Origin: Symbiodinium natans
Lineage: Eukaryota; Sar; Dinophyceae; Suessiales; Symbiodiniaceae
Reading direction: 5' to 3'
NCBI GenBank assembly: GCA_905221605.1
Contig: CAJNDS010002505.1
Location: 310,001-374,000 of the forward strand
DNA: 64,000 nt
Shown here: one piece after another, positions 1 through 12,102 of the stretch
How the letters are laid out: each line of letters begins with the position of its first letter
Position numbering within the stretch: position 1 is the first letter of the stretch
Made by a program: the position numbers and the translations under genes
Notes under the pieces: model-generated
Told to the model about the DNA's origin: nothing
What the model saw: the letters and a program-made list of their open reading frames with translations, nothing else
Database searches by the model: none

Positions 1-3000
1 AGTGATCTCCTCAGCATGTATAGGCTAGATAGGCAAAGTTTCAAATTCAGCTTCAGCTTCTTGCTCGTTGCAATGCTCGTTGCAATGAGGTTCTTCGTCT
101 GCGCCGATGCAAGAAGATCTGCCTCAGAAGAAGTTCCTCTGAGACTCAGGTCGACCGAAGAGCTGGGTCATGCCTTGTTTGCAGATTGCACGGCGCCACT
201 CTGAGCAGCCTTTGTGTCAACTTGTGAGGTACCGTGAGCTGGTGCTCACCACCTACTGCTTACCAGAAGTGCAGATCAACGACAGAACGGCGAACACCAG
301 CAGCGAGCAAGCCGAAGAGGCAAGTGCGCAAGCGCTCGTGGCCATGCATGTTATGTGATTTGCTGATGTGACGAATACAAAGCAATACAAAGCAAGAAGT
401 ACGAAGCAATACGAAGCAATACGAAGCATGTGCAGAGGGATTGTGCCGCCCCAAATTTGAAGAGTGTTCGAATGCTCCCATGCTCTCACAAAAGAGCCCC
501 CTTTTTGAAGTGTGGCACGCAGCAGAGTTTGGGGCGCTTTGCATGTGCCGTAAAGGCGAGAACCAAAGAAACCTACAGAGAGAGGCGCGCACTTTTTAAA
601 ACAGGGGGGGAAAAGAGAAAGAGAAAGGAAAAAGATAACATGAGAAAGAGAGAGAGAAGGAAGAGAGAGAGAGCGGGGCCCCGAGCGGCACACACGGCAC
701 CCTCCTCCCCCGCCCCCCCCCCCCCCCCCCCCCGAAAAAACCTTTTTTTGCTCTCTCCGAGAGGATGTCAAGGATACCTCAGAATCTCAGATATCTCTCT
801 CTTTCTCTCGCAATCGAGCGACTTTGTATGTTGGTCTCAGCTCGCTTTCGCCGTCGCCCGAAGCAGAACAGGGGAAGTCTGGCTTGAAAGGGATTTTGCC
901 GCGGTGGCGCGGGGTGCACACTTGCGGGAAGATGCCGGCAGCGCGTAGCATGGCGTAGATGGAATGTGATGTGTGGCCCGTGCGAGGTGTAGCTGCCTTA
1001 CTCAAAAAGCAACGCCGGCAGCACGCCAAACAATGAGGGTGGCCAGGGGTGCCAAAAGCAGAGAGAGACGTTGACAGATCGACGTAGTGTCGACAATTCG
1101 TCGTTGTGAGCCTTCTTGTGAGGCGACCGTGGATGTTGAGGCCTTGGAGGAGCTGAAACTGTTGGTGCATGCTTGTCGCATGCTTTTGTGCATGGAAAGG
1201 CCATGAAAGCCCCTTCCCTTTGTTTTTGTGGCTTCCTGTTGTTGAAGCATGCTGGAGCCTGACCTTGGCTTGAGAAGTTCAAGAATCCCCTGTCCGCCTG
1301 CTCACTTCAGCCTCTCAGATTCTCGTTCGCTGCCAATACATTTTGGTCACACAAGAGTACGTAAATTTTGGTAAAAAGAACACGTGCATCATGAGAATTT
1401 GCTTCTTCCACGATGGCATCACCAGTGGCGGATGAGTGTGAGTTCCCAGATGTTTGACACGATGCACTTCCTTTGTGTAGAGAAACGCGAATCCAAAACA
1501 CTTGTTGCCACTGAGTTTGCGGCCTGCGGGTCCAGAGTGCCAGAATTCTTGTGGCCGTCATCTTGGTGAGTAAGAAAGCAAGTGTCAACTGCTTGCGTTT
1601 GCGTCTGCCGACACGGTTTTGCTGAGGCTGGGCAGCCTTTCCTGGGCGCTCCACTTGTTGCAGGCGCTTTTCCGTCGTTAGTCGTTGATCCACAACTCCG
1701 AATAAGCAGTGCTGTGCCTCCCTTCATGGCCGCAGGGCAGGCCACGGAAAAGACATTGCCGTACGACCAAAAAGCATGCTGACTGTCCAGTGCGTGCTGC
1801 TTCAGGAAGGGATCCCACTGCGTCGGACGTTCAGAGCAAAAGCCCACACAAGTTCAGAAACATATCAAAAGCAGCACCAGAAAAAGCACAACATAACAGC
1901 ATTGCAATGGATTGTCTGGTGCTGGCATCACACTCGCTGGGTCTGGCTAAGACTACTTGGTACTCCGCCGCTAGGCTTGCTTCGCAGCTGCTTGACGGAG
2001 CGACCAAGTCCCCTGTTTTTAACTTCCGCAGAGAACCCCATTTTGTCCTTATTGTTTGACCACTTCGTTAGACCATCGCAGGGATAGTTTTGGTTTTCGC
2101 ATGGGAACCAGGAGTCGCCGTCCGTCCTGGTGCAGTACCCTAACATCCACATCACCAGGCTTGTCGCCTGCAAGATGCAGCGTCACGGAGATCACCACCA
2201 ATAAAACCAGACTTCTCCAGCTCTTCGCAGCGAACGACCATTCGTAGTCATTAAACGGGCCTGCTTGGCCCCCTGAGACTCAGAATCATCGAGCATCCAG
2301 CCAGGTCCGGCTTGGCCCCTGCCAACTCCTCCAAGTGTTGCACCAAGGAAAAAGCCGCAAATCTTCCTCGACGTGTCGCCCAGTGCTGGCCCGATGTCGA
2401 ATCGAGCGCCTTGCGCTGATTGTCTTCTCACCGTTCAGGTCGAACCAGGCACCGGATGCGACCACTACTGGATTTGGACAGCTTCGAGCAGAGGCAAGTG
2501 TTCCAGAAGAAGTAGCACAGGTGCTAGACACCGTTCCAAAGATCCTCGTGCCAAATGGTTGCCGGTGTACTCCATCGTGGAGTGCTCCATCTGGATGGGG
2601 ATGATGGATGCTCCCACCTTCTGCAAAACCTCTGCTAGCTGCTGCGACAGACAAAATCCCTTACTCGTCTCAATGTCGCACTTTTTCAGGGTACCGTCGG
2701 TACCCTCGAGGAACTCGGAACACCTTCTCAGTGTCTGGCAGGTTTCAAAAAGATGCTCACGTCCAGGTGGACTTTGCAGCCCTTCTCCCGCCACAAAGTA
2801 GCAGGCTATTTCACAAAATGCTCGCCGTTAGGCCCTGCCCCTCGCACAAGGAGCTTTCCCTCGCTTCTGAATGCATCCGTGGTGTCCACGCCGCTGAGAC
2901 GCCCTGCGAGGGGGAGACCCCGTTTGGCCTGGGAAGCCTTGGACTTGTGGACACCGTCCACATGCCCTCCCGCAGCCCCAACAAACCCGTCGATTCGGAG

Positions 3001-4653
3001 CCAGCGAGTTTCAGGATCAGGTGTCTTGAGACACTACAAGGCCCAAGACACCTTAGGTTTCTCAGCCGTAGATATGACTTACAAGATTGCAACGCTTTCA
3101 GAGCTGCCTTCAGAGCTGCCTTCAGAGCTGCCACAGACTGCCAGAGGTCATGTCAGGGTGCAGCTGGCCCGCATGCGAAGGACTGCTGGGAATGATGCAG
3201 ACATGTGCGATCATGTGCAATCGTGATGGTTTTGGCTTAGGTTTTTGTGTAGTCATTCTGTGCTGCCGACAAATGCCTGCCCCTCCGACAGCCCTGGACA
3301 TGTCTGCTGGTTGGTTTGTTTCTATAACATATGCATTGAATCTTATCCACATCTCACACCCTTCCATGCTGACATTGGAGATTTGGTGCGGTTTGCCAGA
3401 TGTGAGTATGGAAGGCGGCAGGAAACAGGTCGGGTCAAGACCCCTAGCAAACAACAATGCGCCAGAAAGTTGACAAACATAAATGACTTCGAGGTGAGCA
3501 GGTATCGTCAACAGTCTCGTCAGTCTCCTCCCATGAGAAAGGATTGCAGCATCAAGAACAGACCTGTGCGTCCGCAATGTGACCGAGGTTGTGGTCTCTA
3601 TCTTAGCTGTGTACACCAAGTTTGCAAATGGCATGCTCTGGGCCCTGCATGCGCAGTGCAGTGGTTCCCAACGAGGTCGCTTTGCTTTCGGGAGGTTTCC
3701 GACCTGCTGCACACGCTGTTGCGGACCAACAGGCCTGACTTTGTGTGGAGCCGACTCGATCCGATGCGAGCCGTAAAGCAGACAATTGTGCAAAGAGAGA
3801 TTGCTACGTTGAGCATCGTGGCCTTGAATACGCGCAGGACCTCATGCCCGAGACTGTGCCGAAAAAGGGCAACAATCCATCAGGAGCACTCCGGCAGCTG
3901 CGGGAGCTGCGGACTGAATGCGGTCAGCCAGGAGAGACTCACAGTTCTTATCAGTGCTTGCTCTTGTCGAGCGTTTGGGCGCAACCGAGGACATCGGGCA
4001 GAATCTCCGGGTCTTGCTCGAGGCACCCAGCTTTTCTGCAAGCAGTTTCTAGAGACACCGGACGCCACGTTTGTCAGCGCTTGTCTACGGGAGTCTGGTA
4101 TCCAGTTTTCCGTACTCGTGGTCCGGTAGCGCGCCACATGTCAGCCTGTTGTGAACCTGGACAAGGCAACATGACCAAGATTTCCATGCCCCTCCCCGTT
4201 TCGTTCATGTATTTCAGGAACTGTTGCTCTAACATGATCTCTACCCCAGCATACGGTACCGTCAATTACCGTCTTCAAGGTGGTGCCGGCTCTTGTGCAG
4301 CACAGTGTTCTGGCATGTATGGCAGTGATGCGCTGTGAGAGCTTTTTGGAGTATGCTTGAAGAGAATTATCGCCCTACCTCGACCCATCCTGTCTGTCTT
4401 TGGGGATCTTGACGCTAGACTGGCCCAGGGCTTAGTTCCCGGAAAAACGAAGTATGTGGCCCTCCTGCAGTGGGCGCTTGCCCAAACTCCGACCGATCCT
4501 GAATGAGGTAACGTCGTCTTACGATGTTCTGACCTTTCATATCAGTTTACCTCAAACCTACTCGACTCTTCCTTGCAACCAACATTTCCAGCGACATACA
4601 AGGAACTTACCTGCAAGGACGGCGAGTGTTCCCACAAGCTCCGGCTGGGATGC
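1..4653. other. Left gene-poor region, no identifiable gene
   Basis: I find no gene I can name here. Open frames are short, occur on both strands and lack recognisable domains. The stretch around 100-355 on the + strand has a protein-like composition in one frame (Glu/Ala-rich, ending at a TGA near 357) and could hold a terminal exon, but no family is recognisable. The minus strand around 2060-2100 encodes DGLTK, which resembles the end of a Copia-type RNase H domain, but the surrounding frames do not support a full reverse transcriptase. Old retroelement debris is possible and unproven. Confidence 0.3.
590..735. repeat. GA-rich tract followed by a long poly-C run
   Basis: Purine-rich sequence of AGAGA type (about 595-675) is followed by a run of more than 20 consecutive C (about 711-733). 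Open frames crossing it, rich in Gly or Pro, are artefacts of the homopolymer. Confidence 0.85.
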
Positions 4654-4735
4654 GGAACAAAAAATTTATTTAGGATCAAGAAAAATTATTTAGGATCAAA
4701 AAATAACTTATTTAGGATCAAGAAATAATTCATTC
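4654..4735 (+). repeat. Left inverted repeat of the AT-rich block
   Basis: It consists of three tandem units of about 22-24 bp built around TTATTTAGGATCAA, starting with GGAACAAAAAAT. Its partner in reverse orientation lies at about 6570-6640. Confidence 0.6.
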
Positions 4736-4743
4736 TGTTCTAC

Positions 4744-4960
4744 CGATGGAGAGAGGGAAGGGGAGGGAGGGAGGGAGAAAAGGAGGGAGGGAGGGAGGGA
4801 AGGAAGGGCGGAAGGGCGGAAGGAAGGAAGGAAGGCAGGAAGGAAGGAAGGAAGCAAGCAAGCAAGGAAGCAAGGAAGCAAGGAAGCAAGGAAGCAAGGA
4901 AGCAAAGGAGCAAGGAAGGAAGGAAAGGAAAGGAAATGAAAGGACAGGAAAGGATATGTA
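4744..4960. repeat. Purine tract (GGGA)n, (GGAA)n and (GGAAGCAA)n
   Basis: An almost pure purine strand with 4-bp units grades into an 8-bp unit (GCAAGGAA type). It could form triplex or H-DNA (general property of mirror-type purine tracts). The Pro/Leu/Ser-rich frames on the opposite strand are repeat artefacts. Confidence 0.9.
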
Positions 4961-5189
4961 GGAAAACATAACATAACATCATATGTTATACTTTTTTCTA
5001 TATATATGTGTATATATTAAAACAAAGATAACAAAATATTATAGTGGCATAGAGTAGAATAGAACACAATATCGTATAGTATACCTTTGTATCATAAAAA
5101 TGGAATTAAACCGAAATAACAAAGCATATATGTATATATTTACTGCTATTTGATATAGAATTCATAATACACAATACATATTTCTTGTT

Positions 5190-5492
5190 TGTTTGGCGCC
5201 GGGGAAGCTTCTTCAACGCATATGAATCCCTTCCAAACCCATGATGCGAGCATTGTGTTTGCAAATGGGGGGGGGGGGTCTGCGCCCCCCCCCCTTCAAC
5301 CCCCCCGCTGTTTTCTTAAAGCCGGGCAAGCTTGCTTCAAAGCATATGAATATCCTTTCCAAACCAATGATGCGAGCGTTGTGTTTGCAAATGGGGGGGG
5401 GGGGGGGGGCTGCACCCCTCCCAACCCCCCCGCTTTCTTAGTCCGGGCAAGCTTGCTTCAAAGCACATGAATCCTTCCAATCCCATGATGCG
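5190..5492 (+). repeat. Tandem repeat of ~133 bp, about 2.3 copies, with G and C homopolymers
   Basis: Units begin GCCGGG(G/C)AAGCTT and contain CATATGAAT, then ATGATGCGAGC, then GTGTTTGCAAATG followed by a long G run, a short spacer, and C runs ending CCCCCCGCT. The third copy stops after ATGATGCGAGCAC. The copies differ mainly in homopolymer length. Confidence 0.85.
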
Positions 5493-5504
5493 AGCACTTT
5501 TTTG

Positions 5505-6180
5505 CAAAAAAAACATGAAGACACAATAAGATACAATGATATACAAGAATATATCACAAAAAGATGCAATAATATACAATAATACACAAAAACACAACAA
5601 TATACAAGTATGTACAAAAATATGCAGCATTTTTTTCACGTAAAAAAGAATAACTTACAATAATTTTCAGTAATTGACAATAATATTCAATAATAGACAA
5701 CAATATACAATAATATACAATAATATGCAACCATATATACAGTATTTTTCAAAAATATACAAAAAATGTACAGCAATATAGAAAAACACAAAAACACAAT
5801 GACATACAACAATATAAAATAGTGTACAAAAATTGCAATAATATACGATAGTAGACAATAATATACAAGATTTACAATAATATACTATAATATAGAATAA
5901 TCTGCACTAATATACAAAGAAAGATTCAATAATATACAATAATATACAGTAGCCTACAAAAAAAGAGAACAATATACAATAATTTTAGAAATATACAATA
6001 ACATTCAATAATATGCAAGAATATTCAATATTATACCAAAGCACAAGAAAAAACAATACAATACAATAAAACTCAACAACGTATACAACATTGTACAATA
6101 ATATGCAAGAATATACAATGTCATATTGCAATATTATGCAAGAATTTCCACAATACTATGCCAGAATACACATGCTTCAG
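5505..6180. repeat. AT-rich minisatellite of CAATAATATA type
   Basis: Irregular repetition of ACAATAATATACAA-like units, strongly A-biased on the + strand. There is no coding potential; frames rich in Tyr, Ile and Phe on the minus strand are artefacts. Confidence 0.85.
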
Positions 6181-6239
6181 AGTATACGCATGTTTTTGAA
6201 ACTTCTAATGCCAAGATGCCAGCATTGATTTGTTTCCTC

Positions 6240-6455
6240 TGCAAACTCAGAAATGCTGCTATTTACAGTATTTCCAGCCTCTGAAATCGCAGAAATGCTG
6301 CTATTTTCAGTATTTGCAGCCTCTGTATTTGCAGCCTCTGGAAACTCAGAAATGCTGCAGTATCCAGTATTTCCAGCCTCTGAAAGCGCAGAACTGCTGC
6401 TATATACAATATCTGCAGCCTCTCTGGAAACTCAGAAATGTTGCTGTTTTCAGTA
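6240..6455 (+). repeat. Imperfect ~42-bp tandem repeat
   Basis: Units contain CTCAGAAATGCTGCTATTT, then CAGTATTTCCAGCCTCTGAA, alternating with a variant in which CTCAG is replaced by GCGCAG or TCGCAG. About five copies, with drift toward the 3' end. Confidence 0.8.
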
Positions 6456-6569
6456 GTTCCCGCATAAATGCTGTGTTTTTTTGGTATTTAGAGCTTGCGA
6501 ACGGCCAGAACTGCTGCATTTCTGAGCGTTTACAACCTCCGCTCCGCTTGCAAGAAGCCTTCAAAGCCT

Positions 6570-6640
6570 TCAGTAAATTGTTTTTTGATCCCAAATAAGT
6601 TTGTTTTTGATCCGCCTAGAAATAAAATATTTTTTGTTCC
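6570..6640 (-). repeat. Right inverted repeat of the AT-rich block
   Basis: Read on the minus strand it begins GGAACAAAAAAT and contains GGATCAAAAACAAACTTATT, matching the left copy with scattered substitutions and fewer tandem units. Confidence 0.6.
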
Positions 6641-6731
6641 CAAATACATTTTTTTATATCCCCTACCCCTCCGGCTCAGCATTGATTTTGTCGGCGAGTG
6701 TCTCCGCTATCTCAGGCTGCCCGCCGGGTCA

Positions 6732-6769
6732 GGGTTCGAACTCGGCCGCTGCCTCTCTGCCGTTGCGCC
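6732..6769 (-). other. tRNA-like box A / box B pair, possible SINE head
   Basis: On the minus strand GGCGCAACGG (6769-6760) resembles a pol III box A, and GAGTTCGAACCC (6743-6732) closely resembles box B. Only about 16 bases separate them, too few for a complete tRNA, and no acceptor stem or T-stem pairs convincingly. This fits the head of a tRNA-derived SINE better than a tRNA gene. The boxes are read from sequence; the interpretation is inference. Confidence 0.3.
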
Positions 6770-9700
6770 GTGCTCACCACGGGCCGCTGCGTTATGCACT
6801 TTGTTCTGTTCGTCCGTGTCGGCTCGCTGCATGGCCCTGCTCGTGCAACTACCCATGCTTTTCTGTGGTACCACTGCACACTTCGCGCTGGTGGCAGCGG
6901 TGTCCTTCGATCTCGCACCAAATGGTACAACGACCTTTCTAATGATACCTTGAGCTCTTTTCGGTGTTCTTTGGCAGTACGCTAGGTGTTCTGTTGCTCT
7001 TGAGCTCATGCGCAAATAAGAGCAATTCACTGCAAATAAGGGAGGAGGCCGCAAAGGACCCTCGGGGCCACTGTCGGGGACCCTTGAGAAGATGATGGCC
7101 ATTGATGGCCCGCAGGCGTTACTGCGGGCGACCGTCTACGTCCCCCTCAGCATCTCGGGCAGCGGCTCTTGCCGCCCTCCGTACGAGTGTCAACACGAGC
7201 GTAGCTTTCGGACGGCTCTTGCAGATGATCCGCCACGAAAGGGCCGGCCCGACCCTGTAATGCCCCGGTCCAAAATCCTCGGCCTGGCACCCAACATCGC
7301 GGCGCAGCTGGGAAAAGTTGGTGTGCACAAAGTCTTCGGATTGTCAGGGTCCAGGGTTTACAGTTGCCAGGGTCCAAGGGTACCATTAGTTCTTCTTTTG
7401 ATGGTGCCTTGGGGTCTTTAGAACTTCTGGTTTCAGGGATCAGCTGTTTAGATGAATGTTCCAGGGTTTGATTCTAGGAGCTGACTCATTACGCCGTTTT
7501 TTCTTTTCGAGACTCGAGCACAAGTCTGTCGACTGCCTGAACACACACACAACCCTAGGCGCGCATCTGTTTTGGACTGATCGCACAACAGTCTGGGAGA
7601 GCCTTGCCCCATGGCAAAGGCCCTCCACACACACCGCTGCCCGTCACGGGAAATCAACTCAGCCACGTGGGACCGTGAGCCCTTTCTCTAGGGCGGGAGG
7701 GCGGGACAAATCGTCGATAGCTGCTTGAGGCCGACTTCAGCAGCATACAAGCAAACAGAACTACAGCTCGCCAGCTGAACACTCAAGTGCGCACGGGTGG
7801 GCGTGTTCAGAGCATGCGCTAGGGGGTTTCGGGCGGCTAGCGCAAGCAACCCTGACCACTCCAGAAGTGATCCTGTCTTCGTAGCCCTTTCTCAGACGGC
7901 GCGCTGGAGGGCAAGTGCGCTCCGTAGAAACCTTATAAGCCTTGCAACCTCTACGCATAGTCTTTGCGAGTGTCCGCCGCGCGCAGTTGTCGAGGATCTC
8001 GTGCTTTCGAGCTGACGTAGCTGCTGCCGAAATATGATTGATAGCGCTGTATTCTCGGTTCATCCTGGTGCCGGAAATCAGTAGCACTGGTGCTTTCTCA
8101 GATGTTTGCGTGGCTGCACGCCGGTTTTCGTTTGGGATGTCGTATCGGACTAGTTGAAAATGATTGTGTTTGCAGTTCTGAGTGAGGTATCCAGACACAG
8201 ACAAGCTGCCTTGTCAGGAATGGCGCCAGGTCGGTGCCATGCAAACTGAGCAGGAGGCGGACCACATGACGTTGTTTCGTCAGCCCCAGAAGTTCGGTGG
8301 AACAGCGCAGGAGCAAGACGTCATCCGTGGCCTGGCGGAGTCTGCCAAAGTTGATCCAAAGGCCAGCCTTCCTCGCCTTCCTCGCCTTCGTGGTTTCCAA
8401 TGTATCCGGCACACTCCGCAGGCTGTCAAGTTGCTTTGGCTCTCCGTCGCTAGACAAGCCAGGCCCGTTGTTCGCGAGATTCCGTGATGACAGTTTGCAC
8501 AAGCAGATGTTGTTCTCGATCCGATTTGTGCCAGGCCGGCTGCAGGTCCAACATCCGTGTGACCCCGCATGTGTTTGGTCATGATTGGCCTTGGCCCCCT
8601 TTTGAACGAGCAGGTACCCTGACTTAGCAAAGAAACATCATGGGGTCATCGTTTCCGACCAAGTTGTCTCTGTACATCCTGTTGAAGATGCTGCATAAGT
8701 ATGTTCGTTTGTTTTCAGTGAGGTCGAGGTGGTTGACCTTGGCCGGGACCCCAATCTCACCAATCCCGGAAGGCTGGTAGGTCATATTGGTTTGGCACAT
8801 GTTGACGTGGCCACATTCACCAAAAACAGTTCGACAGGAAAGGAAGCGTTGAGATTGGATTTGAGTCTGGTTCGTGAGGCCTTTGACTCGATACAGTCTT
8901 TGGGCCAAGCTTAAACATGAGAGCGATGGCTCCTAGCCCCTGTTGGTATTGCTTATCCTATGCGCGTCTTATGCCTGTGACACCCCACAAGTTCGTGACA
9001 CCTGTCAGGACAGTATGGAAGAACGAAAAGAAGGGCTAGCTTCAACTAATCTCGTCCTGGTGAGCATATGGCCATGAAGGACTCAGTGCGACCCGCTTGC
9101 TTGACGTGCTGTTGGGGCTAATGTTTTGGTGGCCGTTTTCGATCACACCAGGGCAGAACTTTCACTTTGCAAGTCTTGCTTTTTGTCGATTCAAACCGAG
9201 AATGCTCTACAATTTGCAGTTGGGTATAGTAGTAGCAGTTGTGTGGCCCTGACTGTTGCATCCAAGCGCTGCAACAGAAAGTATTTAGTCCTTTCGAAAA
9301 GTGAGATAGGCATCTTTTGCAACTTTGCAACAGCCACTGGACATTTATGCAGAACTTTGCGGTATATCGAGCTTGGGCGTGGCTTTTTGCTTGATTTGTT
9401 TCTTTTGTGGCCCTGTGAATCTTTAAACTCTTACATCACCCCAGGCCAGTACAGCGAGAAGCGCAGCAACTCTTGTATGCCAGATGCTCAGAGGACCCGT
9501 GGGTCTCACACAATCTGCTCTTCGAATCCTTGATATCCAGGTTTTTGACCTGCGCAATCACACTGGCCCACCGGCGACTCCAAGGTGTGAACGGTACATT
9601 CTGCTAGATTCTAGTAAATGTAGCAGAGAGCAATTCGTGCAACTCCTGACAAGGCCACGAGGACGCCCGACTTCCGGGAGTATTGGGCGACCAGATCGAT

Positions 9701-10309
9701 GCAATAGCGCCCACTGCACAGGCCTGCATGATGATGCATTTTTTGGCTGCAGGGAGGTCTTGGTGAACATTTGCAGCCGATGATGCGTGACCTGCATTTG
9801 CCGGAATTGGCCCAAGATGTGCTGTAGATGAGTCGCAGAGCAGTCTTCCGTGTAACGTGCTGCCCCCTCAGCTTGTACTGAGCTTGCAAGCACCGAAGGA
9901 AATCAAGGAGGGTGCTGATGGCTTTCCATGGCTTGCCATGGCTTTCTGATGATGTTTTGAGCCTTGAGGTGCTTGCTTTAGCGGGAATGTCGAATGGATC
10001 GAGTGGATCGAGTGGATCGAGCGGCGTGAAGACATTGCATGTGCGTCACAGCGCAACCTGACCAGTATGATGGATCATGCGGATTGGTCTTGTAATGCAT
10101 ACATGTGAGGATTCGTTCTTGCATCGTGCAGTCACTAGCTCTGGCTGTTGCGACTGGATAAGGTACAGGGCACGATGGGCTTCAGAGCTTGCGTGGCTGC
10201 AGTTGGCTGGATTCCGGCGACCATGCTGAACATCGTGCTTCCGGTATCTCTGCTGCATCTGAGGGCCTTGGAAGGATATGAGTAGTTTTCACAAGAATCG
10301 TCGTGTTGA

Positions 10310-10425
10310 TGTGAATGTGACCCCTCTTTGGAGGTTTTTTTTGTACTCTGCTGAACATGCGACAGGCCTGCACCTTTACAAATGTGGTGTTTTCATTAAA
10401 ACCAGTGAAGACTTACTAAATCTTT
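10310..10425 (+). repeat. Copy 1 of a diverged direct duplication
   Basis: It contains CCCCTCTTTGGAGG then a T run and TGTACTCT, and ends AAACCAGTGAAGACTT. Copy 2, about 460 bp downstream, has CCCCGCTGCGGAGG, a T run with TGTATTCT, and ACCGGTGAAGACTT in the same order. Confidence 0.45.
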
Positions 10426-10764
10426 TGAATCCGTTTCCTTGTCCCAGTCAATCCACTGGCTCCCATTGCACACCATTGGCGTGCAGACGATGCACATTTC
10501 AACTACTGCCGCGTGCTGTTTTAAACAGATCTTGCTCAATCAATGGTGAGGTTGCAAGTCCTTCTTCCTTGATTTGCTGCACTCTCTTGTGCCTTCTCTC
10601 TTGCCTTGCTCATGGATCCTGAAGTCGCCGTGCCCAGAAAGCTTCACAACACGATTTTCAAAGTTTCGGCAATGATCCATGAGCCGTTTTTCTACGAATA
10701 CGTACCCGTTTTGTCAAGCATGTTTGCGGGGATGGCCAAAGACACCTGTTGCAGATTCGCTTTC

Positions 10765-10875
10765 CAGTGACAACCCCGCTGCGGAGGGGTGTTTTTGTAT
10801 TCTTGCATTCTACTGTACCGCGACAAACTAGCACCACTGAAATATGGGGTCTTGATTCGACCGGTGAAGACTTGT
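10765..10875 (+). repeat. Copy 2 of a diverged direct duplication
   Basis: It has the same order of motifs as at 10310-10425 with many substitutions. The GAGGTGTTTTTGTATT core recurs again at about 26747-26762, so the family may be dispersed. Confidence 0.4.
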
Positions 10876-12102
10876 AGCATGTTTGGGTCCTCTTGTGTTA
10901 GTAATTCGCACAGGCTGTCATAGCAACTTTGACGTGCAGGGGGCGACGGGTCTGTGAAGTTGCCGCCAAAGCTCCATTTGCCATGACAGGGAAAATGCTC
11001 CTGTCAAAATGCTGTGCGGTCTGGGTGGCTGCGTGCACAGCTGGTGTGCGTGTAGTTTGGTAGGATGCTTAAACCAGGTGGTTTCCAGGTCGTTGAGCGC
11101 ATAGCCTTCATGTCAAATTTCTTCTACATGCACTTTCGCTTTCAGGAGCCTCGGAAGCAAAGATCTATTTGTCTTTGTAAGGGTTCGCAACATGTCACAG
11201 CATGACTGGCTATGCAGACTTGCACGAAAGAAACAAGAAGAACAAGCGAACACCAGCTCATCAAGCTTGGGACTCGCCGTCCAGACCAGTGTTGTTCTTG
11301 GAAATTGTGGTCGCTCAAGCAGGGCAGGTTGGTTAGAATTGGTGGTATTTTGGTGGAATACTTTCTGTCAGATTCTTGTGGGAATTCTTCGCGGCACTTG
11401 ATGGTGCACTTCACCCACAACGGCCCCACAACGGTCGGTATGAGTTTCGAGAATGTTGTTTCCGATCCTGCCGCCGTGGAGAGGGCAACGCCTGACCAGC
11501 TGATAATCGTCCACCACGGCCCGCTGTGACTGTGTCGTGATACTTCGTAGGCTCTCCTCCAGCAAATTGGACCGCCAAACGGGATGTCTCGTCTCCGTTG
11601 GAGGGAGATCATAATCCTCCATACTCAAGAACTCCCTGAATGCAGCTTTGTCAGCCGCGCATCTGTGCAGTTCCTGGAGCATATCGTTGTGACTGTCTCC
11701 ATATGCAACGCGTGCAAACCGGGTGATGCTCTGGTGCAGGCAAGACTTTACGATCTTCTATAGGGGTGATTGTCAGTGATTGTTGCAAAAGCGGCGAACG
11801 CTTCCCATCCAATTCCACGCAGCCTTTCGGCACATGGACAATGTTTGGGAGGAGAGACATCTTGTTACTTTCGATTTTTTCGTTCGCGTTCGCGGGGAAA
11901 ATTTTTCACATGTAGGGCAACCGAGTTTGTGTAACGCAATTTGGTACAAACATGGTAAGTCCTAACCCTGAGCTGAGCACTGTGTGTGTGGCGTCTGTTC
12001 CGAAAACCACTTTGCTTTTTTTTTAAATTCCAGAAGGCTAAAACCCTGAAATTACGAAAGTCTGTTCTTAGCTTGAGGCCAGAAAGTCCCGCAAAGAGTC
12101 CC

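Larger units (their letters stand above)
4654..6640. mobile_element. 1,987-bp AT-rich block with imperfect terminal inverted repeats
   Basis: The left end (4654-4735) begins GGAACAAAAAAT and continues with tandem units containing TTATTTAGGATCAA. The right end (about 6570-6640) is the reverse complement of this: it ends ATTTTTTGTTCC and contains GATCCCAAATAAGT and TTTTTGATCC. The best-matching inner stretch, around 4692-4735 against 6572-6620, agrees at roughly four positions in five or better by eye. Inside are a GGGA tract, three copies of a ~133-bp repeat, about 600 bp of AT-rich minisatellite and a ~42-bp tandem repeat. No transposase frame is present and no clear target-site duplication is visible. 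A non-autonomous transposable element or a large palindromic repeat unit are both possible. Confidence 0.5.
6641..12060. other. Gene-poor region without identifiable gene
   Basis: Several frames of 60-150 codons occur on both strands (for example minus strand 8098-8502, 8624-8908 and 11142-11612), but none shows a domain I recognise. Adjacent frames change often, as expected for decayed repeats. Two diverged copies of a ~110-bp sequence occur at 10310-10425 and 10765-10875. I cannot support any gene call here. Confidence 0.3.

Noticed and set aside
1928-2173. DGLTK on the minus strand as evidence of a Copia retrotransposon
   Set aside because: A five-residue match without reverse transcriptase, integrase or LTRs nearby is too weak; kept only as a remark.
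2811-3134. Minus-strand frame with AALKAALKAALKA, possibly an amphipathic peptide
   Set aside because: It comes from three copies of a 12-bp CTTCAGAGCTGC repeat at 3097-3132; the rest of the frame is not protein-like.
6695-6985. Arg/Cys/Leu-rich open frame on the + strand
   Set aside because: Three frames are open at once over GC-rich sequence and there is no recognisable domain; the SINE-like explanation fits better.
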